A stretch of DNA of 64,000 nt, taken from positions 186,001-250,000 of the forward strand of contig NZ_JAKJXE010000008.1 of NCBI RefSeq assembly GCF_021728295.1, in the 5' to 3' direction. The notes under the pieces are model-generated. The model was not told the origin of the DNA. It did no database searches and saw only the letters and a program-made list of their open reading frames with translations. This stretch comes from Pseudomonas petrae. Lineage in GTDB: Bacteria > Pseudomonadota > Gammaproteobacteria > Pseudomonadales > Pseudomonadaceae. Shown here one piece after another: positions 8,860 to 17,185 of the stretch. A program made the position numbers and the translations under genes. The first letter of the stretch is position 1. Each line of letters opens with the position of its first letter.

Positions 8860-9654
8860 ATGAAATTCTCCGAGCTGCTTGACGCCGTCCGTACCCGTAC
8901 CGAATCCGTCAGCATCCCCGCCTCATGGGCTCAGGGGCGGGCCTGCTTCGGCGGGCTGATGGCTGCGCTGATGTATGAAGCGATGCGCGCGAAGGTCTCG
9001 ACTGAGCGGCCGGTTCGGTCGCTGGCGATCTGTTTCGTGGCCCCGCCGGCCATCGATACGCCGATTTCCTTTGAAGTGGAAATCCTGCGCGAGGGCAAAG
9101 CGGTCAGTCAGGTCCTGGGCCGGGCGATGCAGAACGGCGAGGTCATGACCCTGATTCAGGGCAGTTTCGGCGCCGCTCGTGAGTCGATGATTTCGGTGCA
9201 CGCCGAGCCTGCTCCGGTGTTCAAGCCGGTCGACCAGATTCAGCCGTTTCCGTTTATCTCGGGTGTGATGCCGGAATACCTGCGCTTCATCGACCTGCGT
9301 TGGGCGCTAGGCGGCCTGCCGTTTTCCAACACGCCGTCCCCGGCGATTGGCGGCTATGCCCGCTTGCGGGACGTGGAAGAGGAGCCGTTGACCGAAGCGC
9401 ATCTGCTGGCACTGGTCGACACTTGGCCGCCCGCCGTGCTGCCCCATCTGAACAAGCCGGCACCGGGAAGCTCATTGACCTGGACGATTGAATTTGTGCA
9501 GCCGTTGCCCGCGATGAACACCCATGACTGGACGCAGTACCGAGCGGTGATCGAGCATGCCCGCGATGGCTACGGTCATACCGCAGCGGCGTTGTGGACG
9601 CCGAAAGGGGAGTTGGTGGCGATCAGTCGCCAGACAGTGACTGTCTTCGGCTGA
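8860..9654 (+). CDS. Acyl-CoA thioesterase (TesB-like double hotdog)
   Basis: 264 residues. The N-terminal WAQGRACFGGLMAALMYEAM and VRSLAICFVAPPA segments and the C-terminal LTWTIEFVQPL and YGHTAAALWTPKGELVAISR match thioesterase-like family proteins with two hotdog domains. These hydrolyse acyl-CoA esters in the cytoplasm. The start was placed at 8860; ATG 8854, two codons earlier, is equally possible. A longer frame reaching to 8599 overlaps the CHAD gene and is not supported. A hairpin terminator lies 66 bases after the stop. Substrate range unknown. Confidence 0.85.
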   Translation: MKFSELLDAVRTRTESVSIPASWAQGRACFGGLMAALMYEAMRAKVSTERPVRSLAICFVAPPAIDTPISFEVEILREGKAVSQVLGRAMQNGEVMTLIQGSFGAARESMISVHAEPAPVFKPVDQIQPFPFISGVMPEYLRFIDLRWALGGLPFSNTPSPAIGGYARLRDVEEEPLTEAHLLALVDTWPPAVLPHLNKPAPGSSLTWTIEFVQPLPAMNTHDWTQYRAVIEHARDGYGHTAAALWTPKGELVAISRQTVTVFG

Positions 9655-9720
9655 TCAGAAGTGAATGCCGCGAGTCTGTTGACAACGTACTCACGTGACG
9701 CATTTTTGAATGTGCCAAAC

Positions 9721-9748
9721 GCCTGAGGCCTTATTGGCCTCGGGCTTT
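9721..9748. terminator. Bidirectional hairpin between convergent genes
   Basis: GCCTGAGGCC at 9721-9730 and GGCCTCGGGC at 9736-9745 form a 10-bp stem with one wobble pair and a five-base loop. A short T run follows on the + strand. The stop codon of the leftward 73-residue gene lies in the loop, so the hairpin could end transcripts from both sides. Confidence 0.55.
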
Positions 9749-9952
9749 GATGGCTTGCGCCGCGACCAGACCCAGCACGCCGATGGCGGCGGACGTCAGG
9801 CTGCAGTTCAACGCGCCGTCCAGCAGAAGCAAGCCGGAGACGATGGACAGCGGGAATGCCAGGGACGACAGCACGACATTTGACGGCAGGCCTTCCTTGC
9901 GCGATGGGTTGAAGAATTCGCCGATGTGAAGATCCGTAATGAACTTGGGCAT
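9731..9952 (-). CDS. Small two-helix membrane protein, unknown
   Basis: 73 residues with a polar N-terminal 25 residues followed by two hydrophobic stretches (about 26-45, NVVLSSLAFPLSIVSGLLLL, and 50-66, LTSAAIGVLGLVAAQA), ending KARGQ. A GAGG ribosome site lies eight bases before the ATG, which supports it as a real gene. The function is not recognised; similar small inner-membrane proteins occur in Pseudomonas. Confidence 0.65.
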   Translation of the reverse strand: MPKFITDLHIGEFFNPSRKEGLPSNVVLSSLAFPLSIVSGLLLLDGALNCSLTSAAIGVLGLVAAQAIKARGQ

Positions 9953-10089
9953 GACGCGTACCTCGGTGAAACGTGAACAAGAAGTGTTTTCGATAAAGAT
10001 GAGAATAGGCCCGGAGGTTCAGTTCGGCGAATCGAGGATTGCTATCAGCCTGATAGAAGGCAGATGCACTGGCTCCCACCGCTTTTATC

Positions 10090-10170
10090 GGAGCGCGCTT
10101 GCCCGCGAACGCGGTGGGTCAGTCACGAAGATGTCAGCTGACCCACTGCGTTCGCGGGCAAGCGCGCTCC
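10090..10170. repeat. Long inverted repeat, GAGCGCGCTTGCCCGCGAA-type REP pair
   Basis: Arms 10090-10121 and 10139-10170 are 32 bases each and pair with a single mismatch around a 17-base loop. The core GAGCGCGCTTGCCCGCGAA is the second, well-known Pseudomonas REP family. It differs from the GGACCGGCTTTAGCCGGGAA family seen elsewhere in this window. The only other copy of this family is at 26208-26296. It lies between two leftward genes. Confidence 0.85.
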
Positions 10171-10217
10171 TACAATTGGAATCTGTGCGGCCGGGAAATC
10201 TTTGCCAAGCGGCGGTT

Positions 10218-11042
10218 TTACGACTGTTGAGCGAACCCCGCAACCACCGGCAACGAAAAGAACGTCCGCGCGCAATCGGTGGTGTGGGCCGCGACATCCG
10301 CCGGGCTCTCGCCTCGGTGCAGCGCCACTTCTCGCAGGACCTCGGGCAAATAGGCCGGTTCGTTGCGGCCGTTCTTTGGTTTGGGCCGCAAGGTGCGGGG
10401 CAGCAGGTACGGCGCGTCGCTTTCCAGCATCAAACGGCCGCGCGGAATTTCGCGGACCAGCGGGTGCAGGTGCGTGCCCCGGCGTTCGTCGCAGATCCAG
10501 CCGGTGATGCCGATGTGCAAGTCCAGGTCCAGATAGTTGAACAGCGCGCGCTTTTCCCCGGTGAAGCAATGCACCACCGCCGCCGGGAGCTGGTCGCGGT
10601 AGTCCCGCAAAATGGCGAGCAGGCGCTCGTCGGCATCGCGCTCATGCAGAAACACCGGCAGTTGCAGCTCCACGGCCAGTGCCAGATGCGCTTCCAGGAC
10701 CTTTTCCTGCTGCGGGCGAGGGGAGAAGTCGCGATTGAAATCCAGCCCGCATTCACCCACGGCGCAGACGGTCTTTTCACGCAACAGGGCCCTGAGCTGG
10801 CTTTCGGTTTCGCCCGTCCACGCGCTTGCCGAGTGCGGATGAATGCCGGCGGTGCTGAACAACCGCTCGGCGCTTTCATCGAGCTGGCGCGACAACACAA
10901 GGGCTTGTTCGCTGCCCTCGACGTCGGTGCCAGTGAGGATCAACTGACCGACGCCGGCGGCGAACGCGCGCTCCACCACCTCGCGTTCGCGGGCGGCGAA
11001 GCTGGGGTTGGTCAAGTTGACGCCAATGTCTATTAGTTGCAT
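10218..11042 (-). CDS. tatD: TatD family 3'-5' DNase/RNase
   Basis: 274 residues, a TIM-barrel metal-dependent hydrolase. Metal-binding and family motifs are visible: IDIGVNLTNPSF at the N-terminus, TAGIHPHSA, GECGLDFNRDFS, VHCFTGE, ITGWICDERRG and ESDAPYLLPRTL with NEPAYLP. The match is to true TatD of E. coli (nuclease repairing 3' ends, RNA quality control) rather than YcfH or YjjV. The start codon at 11042 is followed directly by MQLIDIGVN. No tatABC genes are next to it. An apparent terminator on the same strand lies upstream (11090-11120). Confidence 0.92.
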   Translation of the reverse strand: MQLIDIGVNLTNPSFAAREREVVERAFAAGVGQLILTGTDVEGSEQALVLSRQLDESAERLFSTAGIHPHSASAWTGETESQLRALLREKTVCAVGECGLDFNRDFSPRPQQEKVLEAHLALAVELQLPVFLHERDADERLLAILRDYRDQLPAAVVHCFTGEKRALFNYLDLDLHIGITGWICDERRGTHLHPLVREIPRGRLMLESDAPYLLPRTLRPKPKNGRNEPAYLPEVLREVALHRGESPADVAAHTTDCARTFFSLPVVAGFAQQS

Positions 11043-11089
11043 GGTGCTACCTCAGGCCAGAGGCCGAGAAGAATACCAGAGCGATTGAA

Positions 11090-11120
11090 GCGATAAAAAA
11101 CAAGCAGGCTCAACTGCTTG
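11090..11120 (-). terminator. Orphan rho-independent terminator on the minus strand
   Basis: On the minus strand CAAGCAG, a six-base loop and CTGCTTG are followed by GTTTTTTATC, a classic intrinsic terminator. It lies upstream of tatD on the same strand, with only a rightward gene beyond it, so no visible gene uses it. Confidence 0.6.
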
Positions 11121-11240
11121 GAATACCCGAACCCTGTGATCCCGCCTTTGTTGACGCACGCCGCGATGCACGCGGCGAGCCGGTCAGCTGCGCGACACAG
11201 ACTTCAAGCCCGTTTTTTTCGGCCTTTCATCGGAGCGTCA

Positions 11241-12644
11241 ATGATCCGAGCGTCCCTGTTTTCCCTGATGTGCGTCATGGCCGTGCCCAGCCTAGCGTCG
11301 CCGCGCCCCGCCGGCCCGCCGGTGGTGATCAAAAAGAGTCAGGTGCGCGACCTGCCGGCGATCCGCAGCGGCAAAGTCTTGCGGGTGCTGGTCAATCAGA
11401 GCCGCAACAGCTCTGCCGAAGTTCAGGGTGAGCCCGTTGGCGTCGAATGCCGTCGCTTGCAGGCGTTCGAAACCTACCTCAACAGCCACGCCCGCGACGG
11501 TCAGAAAATCTCCCTCAAACTCATTCCCAAAGCCAAGGACCAACTGCTCGCCGCGCTGCAACGGGGCGAAGGCGACATGGTTGCGCCGGGCGAACTGCTG
11601 GATGCCAGCGCCGCGCACTATGTTGATGCTTCTGAACCGGTGGTCGCCCAGGTGCCGCTGGTGGTCGTGGGCGTCAAAGGTGAGCGCGGGCTCAAGCATC
11701 CCGAGCAGCTCTCGGGCCGCACACTGATGCTGACCAGCGGCAGCGCCGCCGATGAAGCCATCCTTCAGCTCAACCAGAAACTGGCGCTGCGCAAGCTGCC
11801 GCCGGTGAAGATCGAATGGGTTGATCCGAGCCTGGCGGTGGAGGACGTGCTGGAAATGGTGCAGGCCGGGGTTTATCACCTGACCGTGGTCGAGCAACCC
11901 ATCGCCGAGCGCTGGGCCAAAGTGATGCCGAAACTGCGGATCGACCGCGCTGCTGCCTTGAGCGATCCGGGGGACATGAACTGGTTCGTGCGCAAGGACG
12001 CCGTGGTGTTGCGCGGCGCCGTTGACCGTTTCCTGCAAACCTACGAACCGCCGCGCAATCAGGACGCCGCCTTCCAGGCCGCCTACAAGGACCGCTACCA
12101 GATCCACAATCCGCTGGCCCGCGAAGACCGTCAACGCCTGGAAAAACTTCGCCCCACGCTGCAACTGCATGCCGACAAACAGAAGATGGACTGGCTTGAC
12201 CTCGCCGCCGTCGCTTTCAAGGAGTCGGCGCTGAACCCGGTCGCCAAGGGTGGCAGCGGCGCCACAGGGCTGCTGCAGATCACGCCGTCGGCCGCCCAGC
12301 GCGTCGGCGTCGACAACATTCACGACCTCGACGGTAACGTGCAGGCAGCGAGCAAATACATGGCGCTGCTGCGGCGCAAGTTTTTCGCCAGCCCGAAAAT
12401 CAACGAGCGCGAGCGCATGGCTTTTACCCTGGCCGCCTACAACCTCGGCCCGGAACGCGTGCAGGCCATGCGCGCGGAAGCGAAGCGCCAGGGGCTCAAC
12501 CCGAACCAGTGGTTTTTTCAGGTCGAGCGCGTGGCGATGGAACAGGGCGGCAAGAATGTCGTGAGCTACGTGAATAGCGTCAACAAATACTATCTGGCGT
12601 TTGATCAGGCCCGCAGTTCACTGGAACGTCCGGAGGTGCGCTGA
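11241..12644 (+). CDS. MltF-like lytic transglycosylase with solute-binding domain
   Basis: 467 residues. A signal peptide (about residues 1-20, ending PSLASPRP) is followed by an extracellular solute-binding family 3-like domain (about 40-300) and a C-terminal SLT lytic transglycosylase domain. The SLT domain carries the catalytic Glu in FKESALNPVAKGG, plus GATGLLQITPSAAQ, AAYNLGP and VVSYVNSVNKYY. It should act in the periplasm, cleaving peptidoglycan glycan strands. The start at 11241 was chosen because it begins the signal peptide; longer starts are hydrophilic. MltF proper is about this size, but whether this is the orthologue or one of the paralogous transglycosylases cannot be decided here. 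Confidence 0.88.
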   Translation: MIRASLFSLMCVMAVPSLASPRPAGPPVVIKKSQVRDLPAIRSGKVLRVLVNQSRNSSAEVQGEPVGVECRRLQAFETYLNSHARDGQKISLKLIPKAKDQLLAALQRGEGDMVAPGELLDASAAHYVDASEPVVAQVPLVVVGVKGERGLKHPEQLSGRTLMLTSGSAADEAILQLNQKLALRKLPPVKIEWVDPSLAVEDVLEMVQAGVYHLTVVEQPIAERWAKVMPKLRIDRAAALSDPGDMNWFVRKDAVVLRGAVDRFLQTYEPPRNQDAAFQAAYKDRYQIHNPLAREDRQRLEKLRPTLQLHADKQKMDWLDLAAVAFKESALNPVAKGGSGATGLLQITPSAAQRVGVDNIHDLDGNVQAASKYMALLRRKFFASPKINERERMAFTLAAYNLGPERVQAMRAEAKRQGLNPNQWFFQVERVAMEQGGKNVVSYVNSVNKYYLAFDQARSSLERPEVR

Positions 12645-12762
12645 GCCGAAAAGCCAGTAAGGCATCTAAAAAATAGATATGAATAACGCGTTTTTTGCGA
12701 TTTTCATATTTATAGAATCGATTAAGATGGCGCCATTCTCAACTCAAACGGAATCAACCGCC

Positions 12763-13200
12763 ATGAATGCTCAACTCAAATCGATCTTCACTACCCACGC
12801 CGGTTTCGGCATCACCAGCCTGCGGATTCTCATCGGCATCATTCTCATGGCCCACGGCAGCCAGAAGCTGTTCGGCCTGTTCGGCGGTTATGGCCTCGAA
12901 GGCACCGGCCAGTACATGGCAAGCCTGGGCCTGAACCCTGGCTACCTGATGGCGTTGATGTCGGGGAGCGCCGAATTCTTCGGCGGCCTGGCGCTGTTCC
13001 TTGGCTTGCTGGCACGGCCTGCGGCGTTGGTGGTGATCGTGATGCTGGTGGTGGCGATTCTTTCGGTGCACATCCACAACGGTTTGTTCATGGCCAACAA
13101 CGGTTATGAGTTCGGCCTGGCGCTGATCGCCGGTGCGGTGGCGGTACTGTTCGAAGGCTCCGGTCGCCTGTCCCTCGACCGGTTGATCGCACGCCGCTGA
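12763..13200 (+). CDS. DoxX family inner-membrane protein
   Basis: 145 residues with four hydrophobic helices and the DoxX signature RILIGIILMAHGSQKLFG. DoxX-like proteins are small quinone/redox-associated membrane proteins; some (YphA, CatD, MhqP types) are linked to thiol or quinone stress. The preceding AT-rich stretch (12660-12730) is unlike its surroundings and probably holds the promoter. The start at 12763 is preferred over in-frame ATGs at 12679 and 12727, which add unconserved residues. A terminator follows 42 bases after the stop. Confidence 0.88.
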   Translation: MNAQLKSIFTTHAGFGITSLRILIGIILMAHGSQKLFGLFGGYGLEGTGQYMASLGLNPGYLMALMSGSAEFFGGLALFLGLLARPAALVVIVMLVVAILSVHIHNGLFMANNGYEFGLALIAGAVAVLFEGSGRLSLDRLIARR

Positions 13201-13241
13201 TTGTCGCGGTCAAATTCATCGCAGCCACACTCGTAGCAAAC

Positions 13242-13278
13242 AAAAACCCCGGTCTCTCTGGACGCCGGGATTTTTTTT
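13242..13278 (+). terminator. Rho-independent terminator of doxX
   Basis: AAAAACCCCGG, a loop containing TCTCTCTG, and GCCGGG are followed by ATTTTTTTT. The G+C stem plus eight Ts is a standard intrinsic terminator 42 bases beyond the doxX stop. Confidence 0.85.
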
Positions 13279-13315
13279 GCGTGCAGTTCAACAAACACAC
13301 GACAGGATCCGCCGA

Positions 13316-13345
13316 TTGACAATGCCCACGCCGCTTCTCTAGGAT
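13316..13345 (+). promoter_or_regulatory. Sigma-70-type promoter
   Basis: TTGACA at 13316-13321 and TAGGAT at 13340-13345 are separated by 18 bases. They lie just downstream of the doxX terminator and upstream of the gene at 13486, implying a leader of about 130 bases. Confidence 0.6.
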
Positions 13346-13485
13346 GCCGTTCATGCGCCGATTTAAACAGCTACTTGCGGGGCGCCTGGTGACGGTCATT
13401 CGTCATCGAAATTCCGCTAAAGCGCTGGTTCGGTGTTGCCTCTCACCGCTGCCCAGCGGATCAATGAGGCAGAGAAAACGACACT

Positions 13486-13803
13486 ATGAGCCGTCATTCC
13501 CACCCGCGTCCCCTCGTTCGTCTGGCCCCCATCGCCAGCCAGTTCAATCGTCGTAATCCACAAATCCTTCTGGGCGGCGCCCACCAGCCGACGCTGCTGC
13601 GTTACCTCGACGGCTGGCCGCGTCGCCAGGGCGGCCCGCATGCCTTTCTCATTCAGTTCATCGAAACCAACGATGCCCTTGAGCGCTTCAGCAGCGACCA
13701 GTTTGATCTGGCGGTGATTCAGGCGCCCACGGTCGAGCGCGCGGAGGCGGTGATTCACCAGTTGATCCGCGTCGCCCGACAGGGTCTGATCACCCGTTGC
13801 TGA
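13486..13803 (+). CDS. Hypothetical protein, 105 residues
   Basis: Soluble, basic N-terminus (SRHSHPRPLVRLAPIASQFNRR), then an alpha/beta-looking part with QILLGGAHQPTLLRYLDG and DQFDLAVIQAPTVERAEAVI. The DLAVIQAP strand followed by a helix recalls a Rossmann-like or methyltransferase-like fold, but no family was recognised. The sigma-70-like promoter at 13316 fits as its promoter. Its stop codon sits in the second copy of a 14-base tandem duplication and abuts the stop of the convergent PI-PLC gene. Without the duplication the frame would run on for about 37 codons, so the present C-terminus may be recent. Confidence 0.6.
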   Translation: MSRHSHPRPLVRLAPIASQFNRRNPQILLGGAHQPTLLRYLDGWPRRQGGPHAFLIQFIETNDALERFSSDQFDLAVIQAPTVERAEAVIHQLIRVARQGLITRC

Positions 13804-13814
13804 TCACCCGTTGC
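13787..13814. repeat. 14-base tandem duplication at a convergent gene junction
   Basis: TGATCACCCGTTGC occurs twice in a row (13787-13800 and 13801-13814). The palindrome TGATCA of the second copy provides the stop codon of the rightward gene (13801-13803) and of the leftward gene (13804-13806). Confidence 0.95.
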
Positions 13815-14742
13815 TGGCCGTTCGCCGCCTGGGTTGCAGCGGCAGATCGGGATGGCGCAGGTGGAAACGCGCACGCACAGCGTTCGCGTGACGGCAGTGC
13901 GCGACCAGCGCGCTGCGCAGGGTCCAGTCGGTGTTGATGATGTAGAAATTCTGGATGAAGCTGTTTTCATCCGTCGACGCAAACCACTGATCGATCTTCA
14001 GGCTCAAGTCGCTGGGCGCGTGCAGTGGCAGTGAATACTTGGCGCACTGGATGGCGGTCAGGCTGAACGCCGGTTTGTATTCCACCGCAACCTCATTGAC
14101 GAACGCCTTCAGGGTGTTGGTGTTGAACAGGTTCTCCCCTGGCCAGCGCTGCTTGACCCCGTGCCACAGAAGATCGTCACCCGAGCTGTGATTGTAGGCG
14201 AGCACGACATTCTTGCCCGGATGATCCCGCCAGATATCTTCCAGCGTCAGCTTGCTCAGCTGCCGAGGCACGGCTCTGGAGCCGAGGCTTTTCGTCAGCA
14301 GGTTCTGAAACTCCCGATGGGTGATCTCGGTGAAATCCTTGAACCGGTGGAAGTCCAGGATGACCATTTCCCGGACGGGCGAGCCGCTGTGCTCAAGCTC
14401 CTGATAGAACGCGTCGACGCACGCCAGAATGTCCCCGGCGACCGTGCGCCCTGATGAGGTCAGGTGAAACAGCTGGAATCGCCGGGGGTCACCCTTTTCA
14501 TACTTTGAATAAAACGCCACGCGCAAATCCAGCGCCCGCACTCCCTGGCGCAATTGCTCCAGGGGCGCGACGTCCTGGGCCTTTTCTTGCGGAATACCGG
14601 AGTTGGGGGAGAGCTTGTCGCTGCCGGCATTGTGCGCGCCGGGGAGGATGAGTTGGTCGATGCGCAACTGGGCGAGTTCGGGGATCTGCGCCATCCAGTC
14701 GAGATGGGGCGGACGGGGTGAAGCGGCTGCGTTGAGGGGCAT
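13804..14742 (-). CDS. Phosphatidylinositol-specific phospholipase C X-domain-like protein
   Basis: 312 residues. The N-terminal half has the PI-PLC X-domain pattern: QLILPGAHNAGSDKLS (first catalytic-type His) and GVRALDLRVAFY, then RRFQLFHLTSSG (second His). Bacterial members cleave phosphatidylinositol or related lipids. No signal peptide is evident from the chosen start, so export is uncertain. The ATG at 14742 was chosen because AAGGA precedes it by eight bases; the same frame is open to 14850. The C-terminus ends RRRTASNG at the duplicated stop. The biological substrate is unknown because most Gram-negatives lack PI. Confidence 0.75.
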   Translation of the reverse strand: MPLNAAASPRPPHLDWMAQIPELAQLRIDQLILPGAHNAGSDKLSPNSGIPQEKAQDVAPLEQLRQGVRALDLRVAFYSKYEKGDPRRFQLFHLTSSGRTVAGDILACVDAFYQELEHSGSPVREMVILDFHRFKDFTEITHREFQNLLTKSLGSRAVPRQLSKLTLEDIWRDHPGKNVVLAYNHSSGDDLLWHGVKQRWPGENLFNTNTLKAFVNEVAVEYKPAFSLTAIQCAKYSLPLHAPSDLSLKIDQWFASTDENSFIQNFYIINTDWTLRSALVAHCRHANAVRARFHLRHPDLPLQPRRRTASNG

Positions 14743-14971
14743 ACAGTCATTCCTTGACGTGTCATGAAGCTCCGAGGGCGGAGCGGCGTGAGCGGTCATT
14801 CGCTCGAAAAGTCCTTTGCTGGAGTTTGGCCATCGTCCCAAGCGCGTCAACCCCGAGAGCGTTTCCCGACTGTTGCACGATGTGAGTGCGCTGGTCGGGC
14901 TCTGGCGTTGATTGATTCTGGGGTCGCGCGCCGGACGACCATGTCCGGCGCGGGGTTCACCTGCATGCCGC

Positions 14972-15988
14972 TCATTTGACTTTGAGCACCACGCGACCGC
15001 GCACCGGGTGCTCGTCGAGGTGGTTGTGGGCCTTGCCGAACTGCTCGAACGGCCAGGTGCGGTGAATGTCCGGCTTGAGCAGGCCCTTGGCGGTCAGGTC
15101 GTTGATCACATCCAGTGCGCGTTGCAACGCAGGGGCATTTTGCTCGATGCCCAGCTCCGGCTTGCCGGTGAAGTTTTCCAGGCAATGCACGTGGAAGCGC
15201 ATGTTTTTGCGAAACGCCTGCTGCGCCGGGAAGGGCGTTTTGTTGCCGCCGCGCAGGCCGTACAGCACCAGACTGCCGCGCGGCGCCAACACATCGCCGA
15301 GCATCGACATCTGCATGCCCCCCAGTCCGTCGAACACCGCTTCGATGCCATGGCCGTGGGTCAGGGACTCGATGCGCAGGCAGATATCGTCCTCGTCGGT
15401 GACGATCACCCGATCGGCGCCGTTCGCCAGCAGGTATTCACGGTCTTGCGCGTGGGGCGTCGCCGCGATAACCCGCAGGCCCAACGCTTTGCCCAGCTGC
15501 ACGAAGGCAATTCCGGGGCTGTACGTCGCGTCGGTGACGAGCACGGTCTGGCCGGGTTGCACGTTGGCCAGGTCGACGAAGGCAAAGTAGGCCAGCAGCA
15601 TCGGCGTGTAGTGAACGCTGGCTTCCACCGGCGTCAGCGCGTCCGGGTAACGGGTCAGGGCATTGCGCGGCACCATCACGTGGTCGCCACACACCGGATA
15701 CTGGTTGGTACTCATGGCTTTGAAGCTCGCCACGTTGTCGCCCACCTTCAAGTCAGTGACGCCAGCGCCCACGGCTTCGACGACGCCGGCCATTTCGCTG
15801 CCCAGCCCCGCCGGCAACTGCACAGGCGCCAGCGACAGGTTCTGCCGCCACAACACGTCGTCCCAGCTGATGCCGATGGCCTCGGCACGAACCAGCACTT
15901 CCTGTGCACCGGGGGACCGGTCAGGCTGCTCTTCGCAACTGAGCACATCGGCTTTGCCGAAGCGATGAAATTTGATGGCGCGTGACAT
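14972..15988 (-). CDS. Zinc-type alcohol dehydrogenase / quinone oxidoreductase
   Basis: 338-residue MDR-superfamily oxidoreductase. The GroES-like domain contains VLVRAEAIGISWDDVLWRQ and GLGSEMAGVVEAVGAGV; the Rossmann domain contains PGQTVLVTDATYSPGIAF and LGLRVIAATPH. The catalytic-zinc Cys/His pattern of true alcohol dehydrogenases is absent (GISWDD in place of GxCxSD), so an NADPH:quinone reductase-like activity is more likely. The start at 15988 (MSRAIKFHRFGKADVL) matches family N-termini. A LysR gene on the same strand lies 195 bases upstream and may control it. Confidence 0.85.
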   Translation of the reverse strand: MSRAIKFHRFGKADVLSCEEQPDRSPGAQEVLVRAEAIGISWDDVLWRQNLSLAPVQLPAGLGSEMAGVVEAVGAGVTDLKVGDNVASFKAMSTNQYPVCGDHVMVPRNALTRYPDALTPVEASVHYTPMLLAYFAFVDLANVQPGQTVLVTDATYSPGIAFVQLGKALGLRVIAATPHAQDREYLLANGADRVIVTDEDDICLRIESLTHGHGIEAVFDGLGGMQMSMLGDVLAPRGSLVLYGLRGGNKTPFPAQQAFRKNMRFHVHCLENFTGKPELGIEQNAPALQRALDVINDLTAKGLLKPDIHRTWPFEQFGKAHNHLDEHPVRGRVVLKVK

Positions 15989-16183
15989 TTTCAACCTCGA
16001 TGCCTGTCGTTGAGTGTTGCAACGACTGTATCGATGAGGGCCCTGGGGCACTATTTCTGTCGGTCGATACCCGACATGCCTGCTATCAATTCGCGTTGCC
16101 GAGTTCGTGGATGTCGCGAGCATTGATGTGTGCGGCCCGTTGATTGTGGCTTCTCGGGCAAACGGCCTGTGTGGCGTGATGGC

Positions 16184-17086
16184 TTATTTGCCCCAGGCGC
16201 GCAACGCGTGTTCGACGAACTGCCGCACCTTGGGCAGGCGATAGCGGTCCTGGGGGTACATCAGCCACAGCGTGCGGCTGGGCGGTTGGTAATCCTGCAG
16301 CAGCGGCACGAGCTTTCCGCTGGCCAGGTCCTCGCTGATCAGTACGTCGGGCAGCATCGACACGCCCATTCCAGCGAGCACGGCCTGGCGCAGCGCCGGC
16401 GTGCTGTTGACGATCATCGAGCCCGACACCGGCACTTCCATCACGCCGTCGGGACCGGTCAGGCGCCACAGTTTGTCGGCGGCACGCCAGTCGTCGCCTG
16501 CCGGGTAGGCGAATGCCAGGCAGTCGTGGTCTCGCAGGTCATCGGCAGTCATTGGCGTGCCCCGGCGTTTCAGGTAATTGGGCGCTGCGCAGATGGTCAG
16601 TGTGTAGTCCTGCAGCGGCCGGGCGATCAAGGCCGATGACTCCGGAGTGCCGAGGCGGATGGCGGCGTCGAAACCGTGCTCGATCAGGTCCATTGTCTGT
16701 TTGCTGAGCACCACCTCGACCTTGATCTCCGGGTACCGCTGGACGAAATCGCTGAGCAGCGGCGCCAGGCGTTCGGCGCCGAAGGCCGGCGGGGCGGTGA
16801 CACGCAACGTGCCGCTGGGCTCGGTCTGCGCCTGTTCGGCCATGCGCTCGGAGTCATTGACCAAGCCCAGCACCTCGACGCAACGCCGGTAGTATTCCAG
16901 GCCAAACTCGGTCAGGTTCTGCCGGCGCGTGGTGCGCTGCAACAGGCTCACGCCGAGGCGCTGCTCCAGGGCTTTCAGGTGATTGCCGACCATGGTCGTC
17001 GACATTTCGCACTGGCGCGCGGCCGCGGTCATGCTGCCGCCTTCCACCACTTTGACGAAAACCGTCATTGCCAGAAACACGTCCAT
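16184..17086 (-). CDS. LysR-family transcriptional regulator
   Basis: 300 residues. The N-terminal winged helix-turn-helix (about 1-60) includes TVFVKVVEGGSMTAAARQ and GNHLKALEQRLGVSLLQRTTRR; the effector-binding domain follows (GTLRVTAPPAFGAERLAPLL). It belongs to the CrgA/DsdC-like subgroup with the GTLRVTAP motif. The start at 17086 (MDVFLAMTVFVKV) is typical; a longer start adds 16 residues without homology. It is divergent from the aminotransferase (99-base gap) and upstream of the oxidoreductase, so either could be its target. Confidence 0.92.
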   Translation of the reverse strand: MDVFLAMTVFVKVVEGGSMTAAARQCEMSTTMVGNHLKALEQRLGVSLLQRTTRRQNLTEFGLEYYRRCVEVLGLVNDSERMAEQAQTEPSGTLRVTAPPAFGAERLAPLLSDFVQRYPEIKVEVVLSKQTMDLIEHGFDAAIRLGTPESSALIARPLQDYTLTICAAPNYLKRRGTPMTADDLRDHDCLAFAYPAGDDWRAADKLWRLTGPDGVMEVPVSGSMIVNSTPALRQAVLAGMGVSMLPDVLISEDLASGKLVPLLQDYQPPSRTLWLMYPQDRYRLPKVRQFVEHALRAWGK

Positions 17087-17185
17087 TATCAAGCCCTGCT
17101 TTAAAGTCACTGAAGGATGGCGGTCTTTATACATCAGAACGGGCTAACGATACTGGCATCACTTACCCGTGATGGAGCCACCGAC

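Noticed and set aside
13344..13556. 70-codon frame starting MPFMRRFKQLLAG just after a good promoter
   Set aside because: It runs out of frame into the 105-residue gene, has no ribosome site and no protein-like conservation; treated as leader RNA.
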